Source: Balaenoptera acutorostrata | Lineage: Eukaryota; Chordata; Mammalia; Artiodactyla; Balaenopteridae | Direction of reading: 5' to 3' | DNA: 64,000 nucleotides | Assembly (NCBI RefSeq): GCF_949987535.1 | Contig: NC_080075.1 | Location: 44,059,536-44,123,535 of the forward strand | In this document: piece after piece, positions 1 through 10,975 of the stretch | Layout of the letters: every line of letters begins with the position of its first letter | Position numbering within the stretch: the first letter of the stretch is position 1 | Notes under the pieces: model-generated | Told to the model about the DNA's origin: nothing | What the model saw: only the letters and a program-made list of their open reading frames with translations | Databases searched by the model: none | Program-made: the position numbers and the translations under genes

Positions 1-658
1 AGTCACACAGCAATCCAAAGGTACTTTAAATCTTCTCAGCCCCTTCCTTCCCTCTTCCCCAGAACAGGAAACATATTTTTAAGTACAATATAATTAGTAG
101 AACTATTACCAAGACTGGGCAGAATATTTAATTCATTCAGATGAATTTTGTAGTCCTCCGGTGATTTTGTAAATACCGAGGAATTCATTTTCCACCTCCT
201 GCAATTCTGTGAATTCTATCCTGGACAAAAGGTCATCCAAATATGATCCTTGCTCAGAGTTATGGAAATGTATGCAGTCTAAAAGAATATGGGCCAAATG
301 CAGAGTAAAAATATCAGTGAAACTCCCAGTGCCATTTTCTCTTGCTGCCTCAAATCTTTTTTGAAATTAGGCAGGTTATAAATCATAAAAAAAATAAAAA
401 TGCAAACTTTTGTCCTAAATTCAATTATCATATATTAGAGGGGGTCACGAGTGCAGTACATTGGTGAGTAAAACAAGACGGAAATATGTATGGTGGGAAA
501 GCCAGAGACAGGTAGAAAGAATGTTTTTGAAAAAATTTTCAATTTACATCCATAGAACATACTGAAATTTATCTGAAAAGCAATAGAAAATACAATTTTC
601 TCAAAGTCAACATCTTTTCAGCCTCTAGTCCTACTCAGCTGGAATTTGGTTTGGGGAG
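1..658. other. Single-copy intergenic DNA
   Basis: AT-rich sequence with no open frame of credible length, no recognised repeat and no RNA gene. Confidence 0.5.
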
Positions 659-738
659 TGCTACTGAACCAGGTTCCTTTTGCTCAACGCGCAGCAAGCC
701 AAAACACTGAGATGCCGAGGTTTGCAGCAAAGAGAAGG

Positions 739-744
739 TTTATT
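739..744 (-). terminator. LTR polyadenylation signal AATAAA
   Basis: TTTATT on the plus strand is AATAAA on the minus strand, inside the R region of the solo LTR and about 80 bp before its 3' end. The expected cleavage site lies 10-25 bp further on, near 715-730. Confidence 0.55.
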
Positions 745-810
745 TGCAAGGCAGCTAAGCAAGGACACAGCAGAACGAGTCTCAGACTCCCAAAGGCAAG
801 GGGCCCAGGA

Positions 811-817
811 TATTTAT
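811..817 (-). promoter_or_regulatory. TATA-like box of the solo LTR
   Basis: The minus strand reads ATAAATA here, about 70 bp upstream of the LTR polyadenylation signal. This spacing matches a U3 TATA box with a short R region. Transcription would start about 25-30 bp further along the minus strand. Confidence 0.4.
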
Positions 818-1213
818 GGGATAAAGAATAAAGAAGCAGGGCAGTCCGAGGCAGGGAGAGTGTGGGGAGCATGGGGAAAGGTGATTGGAAAAAGGTGCCA
901 AGATTTTCATTCTGTGCAGGTGTAACTAAGCTACAGGCCTTGGCACGTTCAAAAATGGAGGTGCTTGGCACAGTCTGAGGGTGGCATTTTTGAAAGGTCA
1001 CCAAGGGGACAGTTGTACGTCCCCTGTTGGAGGGTCGGTGGTCCTATCCAGTCTTAACCAGCTCAGCGGGAACTAGACTTCAAGTTCCTGGAAAACAACT
1101 TAGGCAAACATCTTGTTTATGCTACGTGCTCCTTGGAGGACATACAAGTCTTAAAATGACCTTGATTAGTGAAGGCAGGTGAAATGGATTTGACTCATTA
1201 CCCACAGTTTTCA

Positions 1214-1690
1214 GGAGACAGGAGATTAATGCCTCTAAAAAGTCAGTCTGGGTCAAAGCTGTTCGGAGGAGCACCTAGAAGCCTTGTCGTCCTGGAGGAG
1301 AGGGGTTAACAGAATTAAGGATAGCTTCATTTTCTAACATTGCCTTGCAAACACCATTTCTACAGTAATCAGGGCTAGCCCTCTCTTTCTTCATTCAGCC
1401 CTCTGCTTCCATCTTCATTTTGGCTGTGCGGTCATTTATGCAGCAGGAATCTGTCCAGCAGCTAGAGACAGACCACACTGGCTGGGCTCCCACATCCACA
1501 TCCACTGTTGAGGGAACGTATTGGTTCTAAGGGCCCTTTTCCTCAAAATGTCTAATTCCATCCTCTCCTAAGTTACGATGTATCTATTCACCTGTGTGTA
1601 ACTGTGAATAGCTACAGAGCTTCTGAAAATCCAGTTTGTTTATTTTTATTTTTTATTTTTTTGTTATAGGGCACAAGTTTTCGTTTTTGC
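1214..1690. other. Unassigned intergenic DNA between LTR and L1-A
   Basis: No gene or confidently named repeat. If the LTR is longer than proposed, its U3 would extend into this stretch. A T-rich run at about 1640-1672 lies near the L1-A 3' end. Confidence 0.4.
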
Positions 1691-2064
1691 TTTTTTTTAA
1701 CATCTTTATTGGAGTATAATTGCTTTACAATGGTGTGTTAGTTTCTGCTTTATAACAAAGTGAATCAGTTATACATATACATATGTCTCCATCTCTCTCC
1801 CCTCTTGCATGTCCCTCCCTCCCACCCTCCCTATCCCACCCATCTAGGTGGTCACAAAGCACAGAGCTGATCTCCCTGTGCTATGCAGCTGCTTCCCACT
1901 ACCTATCTATTTTACATTTGGTAGTGTATATATGTCCATGCCACTCTCTCACTTTGTCCCAGCTTACTCTTCCCCCTCCCCGTATCCTAAAGTCCATTCT
2001 CTAGTAGGTCTGCATCTTTATTCCCATCTTGCCCCTAGGTTCTTCATGACCACTTTTTTTTTTT
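1691..2064 (-). other. L1-A 3' UTR and A tail
   Basis: The region follows the ORF2 stop and ends in an A run on the minus strand. Closely related copies of the same segment recur at 61724-62037 (minus) and in 63037-63504 (plus), which defines it as a repeated L1 3' UTR. It contains the purine-rich, G-rich tract typical of L1 3' UTRs (about 1795-1850). Confidence 0.9.
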
Positions 2065-4834
2065 TTAGATTCCATATATATGTGGTAGCATACTGTATTT
2101 GTTTTTCTCTTTCTGACTTACTTCACTCTGTATGACAGTCTCTAGGTCCATCCACCTCACTACAAATAACTCAGTTTTGTTCCTTTTTATGGCTGAGTAA
2201 TATTCCATTGTATATATGTGCCACATCTTCTTTACCCATTCATCTGTTAATGGACACTTAGGTTGTTTCCATGTCCTGGCGATTGTAAATACAGCTGCAA
2301 TGAACATTTTGGTACATGACTCTTTTTGAATTATGGTTTTCTCAGGGTATATGCCCAGTAGTGGGATTGTTGGGTCATATGGTAGTTCTATTTTTAGTTT
2401 TCTACTGTTCTCCATAGTGGCTATATCAATTTACATTCCCACCAACAGTGCAAGAGTGTTCCCTTTTCTCCACACCCTCTCCAGCATTTATTGTTTCTAG
2501 ATTTTTTGATGATGGCCATTCTGACCGGTGTAAGATGATATCTCATTGTAGTTTTGATTTGCATTTCTCTAACGATTAAGGATGTTGAGCATTCTTTCAT
2601 GTGTCTCTTGGCAACATGTATATCTTCTTTGGAGAAATGTCTATTTAGGTCTTCTGCCAATTTTTGGATTGGGTTGTTTGTTTTTTTCATATTGAGCTGC
2701 ATGAGCTGCTTGTAAATTTTGGAGATTAATCCTTTGTCAGTTTCTTCATTTGCAAATATATTCTCCCATTCTGAGAGTTGTCTTAACGTCTTGTTTATGG
2801 TTTCCTTTGCTGTGCAAAAGCTTTTAAGTTTCATTAGGTCCCATTTGTTTATTTTTGTTTTTATTTCCATTTCTCTAGGAGGTGGGTCAAAAAGGATCTT
2901 TCTGTGATTTATGTCATAGAGTGTTCTGCCTATGTTTTCCTCTAAGAGTTTGATGGTGTCCGGCCTTACACTTAGGTTTTTAATCCATTTTGAGTTTATT
3001 TTTGTGTATGGTGTTAGGGAGTGTTCTACTTTCATTCTTTTACATGTAGCTGTCCAGTTTTCCCAGCACCACTTATTGAAGAGGCTGTCTTTTCTCCACT
3101 GTATATTCTTGCCTCCTTTATCAAAGATAAGGTGAACATATGTGTGTGGGTTTATCTCTGGGCTTTCTATCCTGTTCCATTGATCTATATTTCTGTTTCT
3201 GTGCCAGTACCATACTGTTTTGATTACTGTAGCTTTGTAGTATAGTCTGAAGTCAGGGAGCCTGATTCCTCCAGCTCCGTTTTTCTCTCTCAAGATTGCT
3301 TTGGCTATTTGAGGTCTTTTGTGTTTCCATACAAATTGTGAAATTTTTTGTTCTAGTTCTGTGAAAAATGCCATTGGTAGTTTGTTAGGGATTGCATTGA
3401 ATCTGTAGATTGCTTTGGGTAGTAGAGTCATTCTCACAATGTTGATTCTTCCAATCCAAGAACATGGTATATCTCGCCATCTATTTGTATCATCTTTAAT
3501 TTCTTTCATTACTGTCTTATAATTTTCTGCATACAGGTCTTTTGTCTCCTTAGGTAGGTTTATTCCTAGATATTTTATTCTTTTTGTTGCAATGGTAAAT
3601 GGGAGTGTTTTCTTAATTTCACTTTCAGATTTTTCATCATTAGTGTATAGGAATGCAAGAGATTTCTGTGCATTAATTTTGTATCTTGCTACTTTACCAA
3701 ATTCATTGATTAGCTCTAGTAGTTTTCTGGTAGCATCTTTAGGATTCTCTATGTATAGTATCATGTCATCTGCAAACAGTGACAGCTTTACTTCTTCTTT
3801 TCCAATTTGGATTACTTTTATTTCTCTTTCTTCTCTGATTGCTGTGGCAAAAACTTCCAAAAGTATGTTGAATAATAGTGGTAAGAGTGGGCAACCTTGT
3901 CTTGTTCCTGATCTTAGTGGAAATGGTTTCAGTTTTTCGCCATTGAGGACGATGTTGGCTGTGGGTTTGTCATATATGACCTTAATTATGTTGAGGAAAG
4001 TTCCCTCTATGCCTACTTTCTGGAGGGTTTTTATCATAAATGGGTGTTGAATTTTGTTGAAAGCTTTCTCTGCATCTATTGAGATGATCACATGGTTTTT
4101 CTCCTTCAATTTGTTAATATGGTGTATCACGTTGATTGATTTGCATATATTGAAGAATCCTTGCATTCCTGGGATAAACCCCACTTGATCATAGTGTATG
4201 ATCCTTTTAATGTGCTGTTGGATTCTGTTTGCTAGTATTTTGTTGAGGATTTTTGCATCTATGTTCATCAGTGATATTGGCCTGTAGTTTTCTTTCTTTG
4301 TGACATCTTTGTCTGGTTTTGGTATCAGAGTGATGGTGGCTTTGTAGAATGAGTTTGGGAGTGTTCCTCCCTCTGCTATATTTTGGAAGAGTTTGAGAAG
4401 GATAGGTGTTAGCTCTTCTCTAAATGTTTGATAGAATTCGCCTGTGAAGCCATCTGGTCCTAGGCTTTTGTTTGTTGGAAGATTTTTAATCACAGTTTCA
4501 GTTTCAGTGCTTGTGATTGGTCTGTTCATATTTTCTATTTCTTCCTGGTTCAGTCTTGGAAGGTTGTGCATTTCTAAGAATTTGTCCATTTCTTCCAGGT
4601 TGTCCATTTTATTGGCATAGAGTTGCTTGTAGTAATCTCTCATGATCCTTTGTATTTCTGCAGTGTCAGTTGTTACCTCTCCTTTTTCATTTCTAATTCT
4701 ATTGATTTGAGTCTTCTCCCTTTTTTTCTTGGTAAGTCTGGCTAATGGTTTATCAATTTGCTTATCTTCTCAAAGAATAAGCTTTTAGTTGTATTGATCT
4801 TTGCTATCGTTTCCTTCATTTCTTTTTCATTTAT

Positions 4835-5163
4835 TTCTGATCTGATCTTTTTTTAAAAATTTTTATTTATTTATTTATTTATTTTGGCTGTGTTGGGTCT
4901 TCGTTTCTGCGTGAGGGCTTTCTCTAGTTGCGGCAAGCGGGGGCCACTCTTCATCGCGGTGCGCTGGCCTCTCACTATCGTGGCCTCTCTTGTTGTGCAG
5001 CACAGGCTCCAGACGCGCAGGCTCAGTAGTTGTGGCTCATGGGCTCAGTTGCTCTGCGGCATGTGGGATCCTCCCAGACCAGGGCTCAAACCCGTGTCCT
5101 CTGCATTTGCAGGCAGACTCTCAACCACTGCGCCACCAGGGAAGCACTTCTGATCTGATCTTT
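4835..5163. repeat. 16-bp target site duplication around SINE-A
   Basis: TTCTGATCTGATCTTT occurs at 4835-4850 and again at 5148-5163, exactly flanking the SINE. The perfect match shows the SINE entered L1-A ORF2 by L1-type target-primed insertion and that little time has passed since. Confidence 0.95.
4851..5147 (-). mobile_element. SINE-A: CHR-type tRNA-derived SINE nested in L1-A
   Basis: On the minus strand it starts GCTTCCCTGGTGGCGCAGTGG and carries a tRNA-like head with a B-box-like segment, a long tRNA-unrelated body and an ATAAATAA-type A-rich tail (about 4851-4885). It is highly similar to the copies at 26467-26804 and 49398-49710. SINEs of this type are transcribed by RNA polymerase III from the internal boxes and moved by L1 proteins. 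It interrupts the L1-A ORF2 frame and is bounded by a perfect 16-bp duplication. Confidence 0.95.
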
Positions 5164-6226
5164 ATGATTTCTTTCCTTCTGCTAACTTTGGGGTTTTTTT
5201 GGTCTTTCTCTACTTGCTTTAGGTGTAAGGTTAGGTTGTTTATTTGAGATATTTCTTGTTTCTTAAGGTAGGATTGTATTGCTATAAACTTCCCTCTTAG
5301 AACTGCTTTTGCTGCATCCCATAGGTTTTGGGTTGTCGTGTTTTCATTGTCATTTGTTTCTAGGTATTTTTGGTTTCCTGTTTGATTTTCTCTTGGTTAT
5401 TAAGTAGTGTGTTGTTTAGCCTCCATGTGTTTGTATTTCTTACAGATTTTTTCCTGTAATTGACATCTAGTCTCATAGCGTTTTGATCGGAAAAGATACT
5501 TGATACGATTTCAATTTTCTTAAATTTACCAAGGCTTCATTTGTGACCCAAGGTATGATCTATCCTGGAGAATGTTCCATGAGCACTTGAGAAGAATGTG
5601 TATTCTGTTGTTTTTGAATGGAATGTCTTGTAAATATCAATCAAGTCCATCTTGTTTAATGTATCATTTAAAGCTTGTGTTTCCTTATTTATTTTCATTT
5701 TGGATGATCTGTCCATTGGTGAAAGTGGGGTGTTAAAGTCCCATACTATGATTGTGTTACTGTCGATATCCCCTTTTATGGCTGTTAGCATCTGCCTTAT
5801 GTATTGAGTTGCTCCTATGTTGGGTGCATAAATATTTACTATTGTTATATATTCTTCTTGGATTGATCCTTTGATCATTCTGTAGTGTCTTTCTTTGTCT
5901 CTTGTAATAGTCTTTGTTTTAAAGTCTATTTTGTCTGATATGAGAATTGCTACTCCAGCTTTCTTTTGATTTCCATTTGCATGGAATATCTTTTTCCATC
6001 CCCTCACTTTCAATGTGTATGTGTCCCTAGGTCTGAAGTGGGTCTCTTGTAGACAGCATATATACAGTCTTGTTTTTGTATCCATTCAGCCAATCTATGT
6101 CTTTTGGTTGGAGCATTTAATCCATTTACATTTAAGGTAATTATCGATATGTATGTTCCTATTACCATTTTCTTAATTGTTTTGAGTTCATTATTGTAGG
6201 TCTTTTCCTTCTCTTGTGTTTCCTGC

Positions 6227-7109
6227 CTAGAGAAGTTCCTTTAGCATTTGTTGTAAAGCTGGTTTAGTGGTGCTGAATTCTCTTAGCTTTTGCTTGTCTG
6301 TAAAGGTTTTAATTTCTCCATCAAATCCTTGCTGGGTAGAGTAATCTTGGTTGTAGGTTTTTCCCTTTCATCACTTTAAATATGTCCTGCCACTCCCTTC
6401 TGGCTTGCAGAGTTTCTGCTGAAAGATCAGCTGTTAACCTTATGGTGATTCCCTTATGTGTTATTTGTTGTTTTTCCCTTGCTGATTTTAATGTTTGTTC
6501 TTTGTATTTAATTTTTGATATTTTGATTAATATGTGTCTTGGCGTGTTTCTCCTTGGATTTATCCTGTAGGGGACTCTCTGTGCTTCCTGGACTTGATTA
6601 ACTATTTCCTTTCCCATATTAGGGAAGTTTTCAACTATAATCTCTTCAAATATTTTCTCAGTCCCTTTCTTTTTCTCTTCTTCTTCTGGGACCCTTATAA
6701 TTCGAACGTTGGTGCATTTAATGTTGTCCCACAGGTCTCTGAGAGGGTCCTCAATTCTTTTCATTCTTTTTTCTTTATACAGCTCTGCAGTAGTTATTTC
6801 CACTATTTTATCTTCCAGGTCACTTATCTGTTCTTCTGCCTCAGTTATTCTGCTATTGATCCCTTCTAGAGAATTTTTAATTTCATTTATTGTGTTGTTC
6901 ATCACTGTTTGTTTGCTCTTTAGTTCTTCTAGGTCCTTGTTAAACGTTTCTTGTATTTTCTCCATTCTATTTCCAAGATTTTGGATCCTCTTTACTATCA
7001 TTATTCTGAATTCTTTTTTAGGTAGACTGCCTATTTCCTCTTTATTTGTTAGGTCTGGTGGGTTTTTGCCTTGCTCCTTCATCTGCTGTGTGTTTCTCTG
7101 TCTTCTCAT
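6227..7109 (-). pseudogene. L1-A ORF1 (ORF1p RNA-binding chaperone), C-terminal frameshift
   Basis: ORF1p forms trimers that coat L1 RNA. The open frame runs 7484-6321 (387 residues), but homology to L1 ORF1p begins at the internal Met at 7109 (residue 126), which I take as the start; the upstream part is probably in-frame 5' UTR. In the long numbering, a coiled coil rich in heptads spans about 165-245, an RRM-like domain about 255-350 (NVRIIRVPE, ENFPN, TPRHI), and the C-terminal domain starts at ADLSAETLQARREW. After LLYPARI the frame ends at a TGA. The expected tail (DGEIKTFTDKQKLREF...) continues in another frame to a TAG at 6229-6227, consistent with a loss of about 10 bases. Everything else is intact, so this is a minimally damaged copy. 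Confidence 0.88.
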
Positions 7110-7626
7110 TTTGCTTAACTTACTGTGTTTGGGGTCTCCTTTTTGCAGGCTGCATGTTCGTAGTTTCCATTGTTTTTGGTTTCTGTCCCCAGTGGCTATG
7201 GTTGGTTCAGTGGGTTGTGTAGGCTTCCTGGTGGAGAGGACTAGTGCCTGTGTTGTGGTGGATGAGGCTGGATCTTGTCTTTCTGGTGGGCAGGTCCACG
7301 TCTGGTGGTGTGTTTTTGGGTGTCTGTGCCTTATTATGATTTCAGGCAGCCTCTGTGCTAATGGATGGGGTTGTGTTCCTGTCTTGCTAGGTGTTTGGCA
7401 TAGGGTGTCCAGCACTGTAGCTTGCTGGTCATTGAGTGAAGCTGGGTCTTGGCGTTGAGATGGAGATCTCTGGGAGATTTTCACCGTTTGATATTACGTA
7501 GAGCTGGGAGGTCTGTTGTGGACCAGTGTCCTGAACTTGGCTCTCCCACCTCAGTGGCGCAGCCCTGATGCCTGGCTGGAGCACCAAGAGCCTGTCCTCC
7601 ACACGGCTCAGAATATAAGGGAGAAA

Positions 7627-7677
7627 AGAAAGAAGGAAGGAAGGAAGGAAGGAAGGAAGGAAGGAAGGAAGGAAGGA
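7627..7677. repeat. (GGAA)n microsatellite inside the L1-A 5' UTR
   Basis: About twelve tandem GAAG/GGAA units. It sits in the L1 5' UTR, followed by a very A/T-rich stretch (7680-7760) before the GC-rich promoter core. Confidence 0.95.
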
Positions 7678-9051
7678 GAAGATAAAATAAAATAAAGTTA
7701 TTAAAATAAAAAATATAAAATAATTATTAAGAAAAAAAATTTTTTAAGTAATAAAAAAAAACGGACAGACAGAACCCTAGGACAAAGGGTAAAAGCAAAG
7801 CTATACAAACAAAAATCACACAGAGAAGCATACAGATACACGCTCACAAAAAGAGGAAAAGGGGAAAAAATAATATATCTTGCTCCCAAAGTCCACCTCC
7901 TCAACTTGGGATGATTTGTTGTCTATTCAGGTATTCCACAGATGCAGCGTACATCAAGTTGATGGTGGAGATTTAATCCACTGCTCCTGAGACTGCTGGG
8001 ACAGATTTCCCTTTCTCCTCTTTTTTCACACAGCTCCTGGGGCTCAGCTTTGGATTTGGACCCGCCTCTGCGTGTAGGTCGCCTGAGGGCGTCTGTTCTT
8101 CACTCAGACAGGACAGGGTTAAAGGAGCAGCTGCTTCGGGGGCTCTGGCTCACTCAGGCCGGCTGGAGGGAGGGGTACGGATTTGGGGCGAGCCTGCGTG
8201 GCAGAGGCCGGCGTGACGTTGCAGCAGCCTGAGGCGCGCAGTGCGTTCTCCCAGGGAAGTTGTCCCTGGATCACGGAACCCTGGCAGTGGCGGGCTGCAT
8301 CGGCTCCCGGGAGGGGCAGTGTGGAGAGTGACCTGTGCTCGCACACAGGCTTCTTGGTGGTGGCAGCAGCAGCCTTAGCGTCTCATGCTCGTCTCTGGGG
8401 TCCGCACTGATAACCACGGCTCGTGCCTGTCTCTGGGATCCGCGCTGATAGCCGCGGCTCGCGCCCATCTCTGGAGCTCGTTTAGGTGGCGCTCTTAATC
8501 CCCTCTCCTTGCGCAACAGGAAACAAAGAGGCAAGAAAAAGTCTCTTGCCTCTTTGGCAGCTCCAGACTTTTTCCCAGACTCCCTCCCGGCTAGCACCAA
8601 AGCCCGAGCCTCAGCTCCCAGCCCCTGCCCGCCCCGGCGGGTGAGCAGACAAGCCTCTCGGGCTGGTGAGTGCTGCTCGGCGCCGAGCCTCTGTGCGGTA
8701 ATCTCTCCGCTTTGCCCTCCGCACCCCTGTGGCTGTGCTCTCCTCCGTGGCTCCAAAGCTCCCCACCTCCGCCACCCGCAGTCTCCGCCCATGAAGGGGC
8801 TTCCTAGTGTGTGGAAACCTTTCCTCCTTCACAGCTCCCTCCCACTGGTACAGGTCCCATCCCTATTCTTTTGTCTCTGTTATTTCTTTTTTCTTTTGCC
8901 CTACCTGGGTACGTGGGGAGTTTCTTGCCTTTTGGAAGGTCTGAGGTCTTCTGCCAGCATTCAGTGGGTGTTCTATGGGAGCAGTTCCACGTGTAGATGT
9001 ATTTCTGATGTATTTGTGGGGAGGAAGGTGATCTCCGCGTCTTACTCTTCC

Positions 9052-9060
9052 GCCATCTTG
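9052..9060 (-). promoter_or_regulatory. YY1-type site at the L1-A 5' end
   Basis: CAAGATGGC on the minus strand, 13 bases from the element's 5' end. In L1 elements this YY1 site positions transcription initiation at the first base. L1-C carries the same motif at 59431-59439. Confidence 0.8.
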
Positions 9061-9073
9061 AAGCTCCTCCTCC

Positions 9074-10435
9074 AAAGTTTCTTTATTGTAGACTCTTCCG
9101 TTTGTGAGTCATGGAACTGAGGGAGCCATAATTATATCAGTTCATATTTGAGGCACGGCATTCCTGCCTGTACTTCTAATAACTAATCCATGTAATCTAA
9201 TCATCCAAAGACACCAAAGCATCTTTATTCTTCCCCATTAAAAATAAAAGACATAAGTCAGTTTTCCAAGGTTTACCCTTCAAAAGGTAAGATGACTCAG
9301 AACCAAGGTTAAATTACCTGGTACTTTTAGGTATTAGGAAATATAATTCTACCAACATTTCTCCACATTTTCAGACTTGATTTTAAAAACAAAAATAATA
9401 TTCATCATGCTCAGACTTTACAGCTCCTCTATATTAAAAGCCAGGTTGAAAAGCCTGTCTTTAAACCATTTTAAGTGTTATGACCGGTGGCTCCAAGAGT
9501 GAGGTTTTGTTTAGATCACATAAGACTTTTGTTGTTGATTGAAACCTGGCTTGATGCCTCTATATATCTAAATAATTAGGAAAAAAATACATTTAAATGA
9601 GAAGCAGATGCTGTTTCCAGATTTCTATTTTCACTGTACAGAATAAATAGAAGCTTTCATCTCTGCATTTACTCTTTGGATATGGTGCATACCACATGAA
9701 TCATTATTTAAAACATAGGGCATTTCTTTCACAAAGGTAAAGGAAATAGGGGTCTTCTGGAGAACTCATTCCTTCAAAACACTTTCTACTCCAAGAAAAC
9801 TCAACAGGGTTATTCATTCTCCACCACTCCTTCCTCTGCTTCCACACCTGGTACTAAGCCAGTAGACCCAAACAGAGTAAGTGAAGGCTGGTGCTGAATG
9901 CGGTGATGGCAGGTCCTGCTGGTGATCGGTAGCTTGTCATTGGCAACAGACGTCAAACATACTGCAAATGCTCAATGTTCATCTTATCAGATGCAAAACC
10001 AATTAAGCAGAAACTATACCCAGGCCAGGGAAAATAAAGGACAAGACATCACAGGGCACCTTTGGAAATAGAGAAGAGTTTCCTCCAGCTTCTTTCTCTG
10101 TTGCTATGTCAACACTCTTGCAGGTAGAGTACATTTTCAGTTTCTCTTCTCAGCTGGTAAGTTACACACTCAGTTCTTGAGCCAATTTTAAGTGCTTGAG
10201 GTGCTTGGATGGAGGAGATATGTAAACATAGGGCAAAGGCCTGCACAACTTCAAAGCAAAGGACGTGTATACCCACAGGTTCCAAAGTTTGGTCTTCTGA
10301 GCTGATAGCTTTGGTGAGACAAGCCAAATCAGCTACCAACCCCAAAAAGAATTGGTGGGCAGTGAAACTATAATGTAATTTACTGAAACCACTTGTTTAC
10401 TTGTTGCCTCTCACCACCCCCTATGCCCACCATTC
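9074..10435. other. Single-copy intergenic DNA
   Basis: No gene or recognised repeat. The small frame at 10109-10345 on the minus strand shows no domain or known similarity. Confidence 0.5.
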
Positions 10436-10439
10436 ACTT

Positions 10440-10545
10440 TTTTTTTTTTCTTGATGTATAGTTGACATGCAATCTTGTATTAATTTCAGGTGTACAACAT
10501 AGTGATTTGATATTTTTAGAGACTGTACTCCATATAACCCACCAT
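10440..10545 (-). mobile_element. Old L1 (L1M-type) 3' end fragment
   Basis: A T-run followed by the 'TTGATGTATAGTTGACATGC...TTTCAGGTGTACAACATAGTGATT' type 3' terminus of old mammalian L1s. Similar ends appear at 54108-54243 and 54355-54684. Confidence 0.75.
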
Positions 10546-10589
10546 TCATTCTTTAAGGCTTTCTCTGTTGCTTGCCATCCTCCCTGGCC

Positions 10590-10665
10590 CCAAGTCTACA
10601 ACAGTGACTGGCACAGATCAGTTATCAATCAATCAATCAATCAATATTTGTGGACTGACACAGGA
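10590..10665 (+). mobile_element. L2 3' end fragment with (ATCA)n
   Basis: CAGTGACTGGCACAGATCAG followed by ATCAATCA repeats and AATATTTG resembles the L2 3' terminus, where a 'GCCTGGCACA...AATAAATATTTG' block precedes the tail. Confidence 0.5.
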
Positions 10666-10784
10666 GTGGATATAATCTGAATGTTTATTCACTGCCCTGA
10701 AATAAATTCCCATAGTTTATGAGCTATATGAATATACAAAATAGTAGCTGCCACTTAAGTATCTCTTACCACCTCAAGCATTGT

Positions 10785-10975
10785 GAAGAGTTTTTTACTT
10801 GTATTACATTAATTTTAACACTCAAAATGATAACAGAAAGTAAGCAGGATTCTTTCCATTTTATATATAAGAAACCAGAGAGTCAGGTAGGTGAACTGAC
10901 TTGCCTAAGATGCAGCCAGTAAGTGGCAACACTCTAGTCTGACTGACTCCATAGCCCTTATATAGTCTGTAACCA
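10785..10975 (-). mobile_element. MIR SINE fragment
   Basis: The plus strand shows the diverged reverse complement of MIR: an ATTTTATATATAAGAAACCAG block, AACTGACTTGCCTAAGATGC, CCAGTAAGTGGCAAC and a terminal TAACCACTGG. Confidence 0.7.

Larger units (their letters stand above)
659..1213 (-). mobile_element. Solo LTR of an ERV1-type endogenous retrovirus
   Basis: Read on the minus strand, the segment has LTR architecture: a TATA-like box, then a polyadenylation signal about 70 bp downstream, then a U5 ending in CA at 659. The proposed far end at 1213 gives TG...CA termini, a length of 555 bp, and a 4-bp duplication GGAG (655-658 and 1214-1217), the size expected for gammaretrovirus-like ERV1 integration. 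GGAG also recurs at 1221-1224, so the far end may be off by a few bases. No primer-binding site follows the U5 end and no gag, pol or env is present on either side, so this looks like a solo LTR left by LTR-LTR recombination. The ERV1 assignment rests on the style of the U5/R region, and the family name is not known to me. Confidence 0.6.
2065..6168 (-). pseudogene. L1-A ORF2, endonuclease/reverse transcriptase pseudogene
   Basis: ORF2p nicks target DNA with an APE-type endonuclease and primes reverse transcription there. The predicted start ATG is at 6168-6166. The endonuclease part (about 6085-5537) keeps QETH, NIYAPN, DFNTP and the SRIDH block. The RT part lies in a 740-residue open frame (4643-2421): motif A with D190, an RQG block at 248-250 and FADD at 290-293, followed by the C-terminal Cys/His segment. 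Lesions visible: a 1-base loss near 6065 shifting the start out of frame, interruptions between 5536 and 4644 including a SINE (4851-5147), a TAG near 2422 where a Gln codon is expected, and a loss of about 13 bases near 2410, judged against L1-B at 34640-34670. The true C-terminus continues in another frame to the TAA at 2065. The serine usually following RQGCPL is Leu here. Confidence 0.9.
1691..9073 (-). mobile_element. L1-A: near full-length LINE-1 element
   Basis: On the minus strand the element reads 5' UTR (about 9073-7110), ORF1 (7109-6227), a short spacer of about 58 bp, ORF2 (6168-2065), 3' UTR (2064-1699) and an A tail (1698-1691). The 5' end begins with a G-rich run followed by CAAGATGGC, the YY1 site typical of intact L1 5' ends. 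Removing the nested SINE leaves about 7.07 kb, full length for this family. Flanks share an imperfect A/T-rich similarity (about 1676-1690 and 9074-9089) that may be a decayed target duplication. Both reading frames are mostly readable, so insertion is moderately recent, but frameshifts and a nonsense codon make it unable to move. Confidence 0.95.
7110..9073 (-). promoter_or_regulatory. L1-A 5' UTR and internal promoter
   Basis: About 2 kb upstream of ORF1, with a GC- and CpG-rich core (about 8040-8800) that stands out from the AT-rich surroundings. Its distal 200 bp are similar to the 5' end of L1-C at 59250-59451, confirming that this is L1 5' UTR. Open frames seen within it (for example 8271-8792 minus and 8509-9120 plus) are GC-driven and lack any known domain. 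Confidence 0.85.

Noticed and set aside
3592..4050. 152-residue plus-strand frame, and its counterpart at 33476-33877
   Set aside because: Both are antisense shadows of L1 ORF2; their similarity reflects L1 homology.
4884..5247. Plus-strand frames of 85-89 residues
   Set aside because: They are translations of the reverse of SINE-A; near-identical peptides recur at SINE-B and SINE-C.
6709..7458. 249-residue open frame on the plus strand
   Set aside because: It is antisense to L1-A ORF1; its hydrophobic composition follows from the purine-rich coding strand.
8271..9120. Several overlapping 60-200-residue frames on both strands
   Set aside because: They lie in the GC-rich L1-A 5' UTR, where stop codons are scarce; no domain or independent coding signal.
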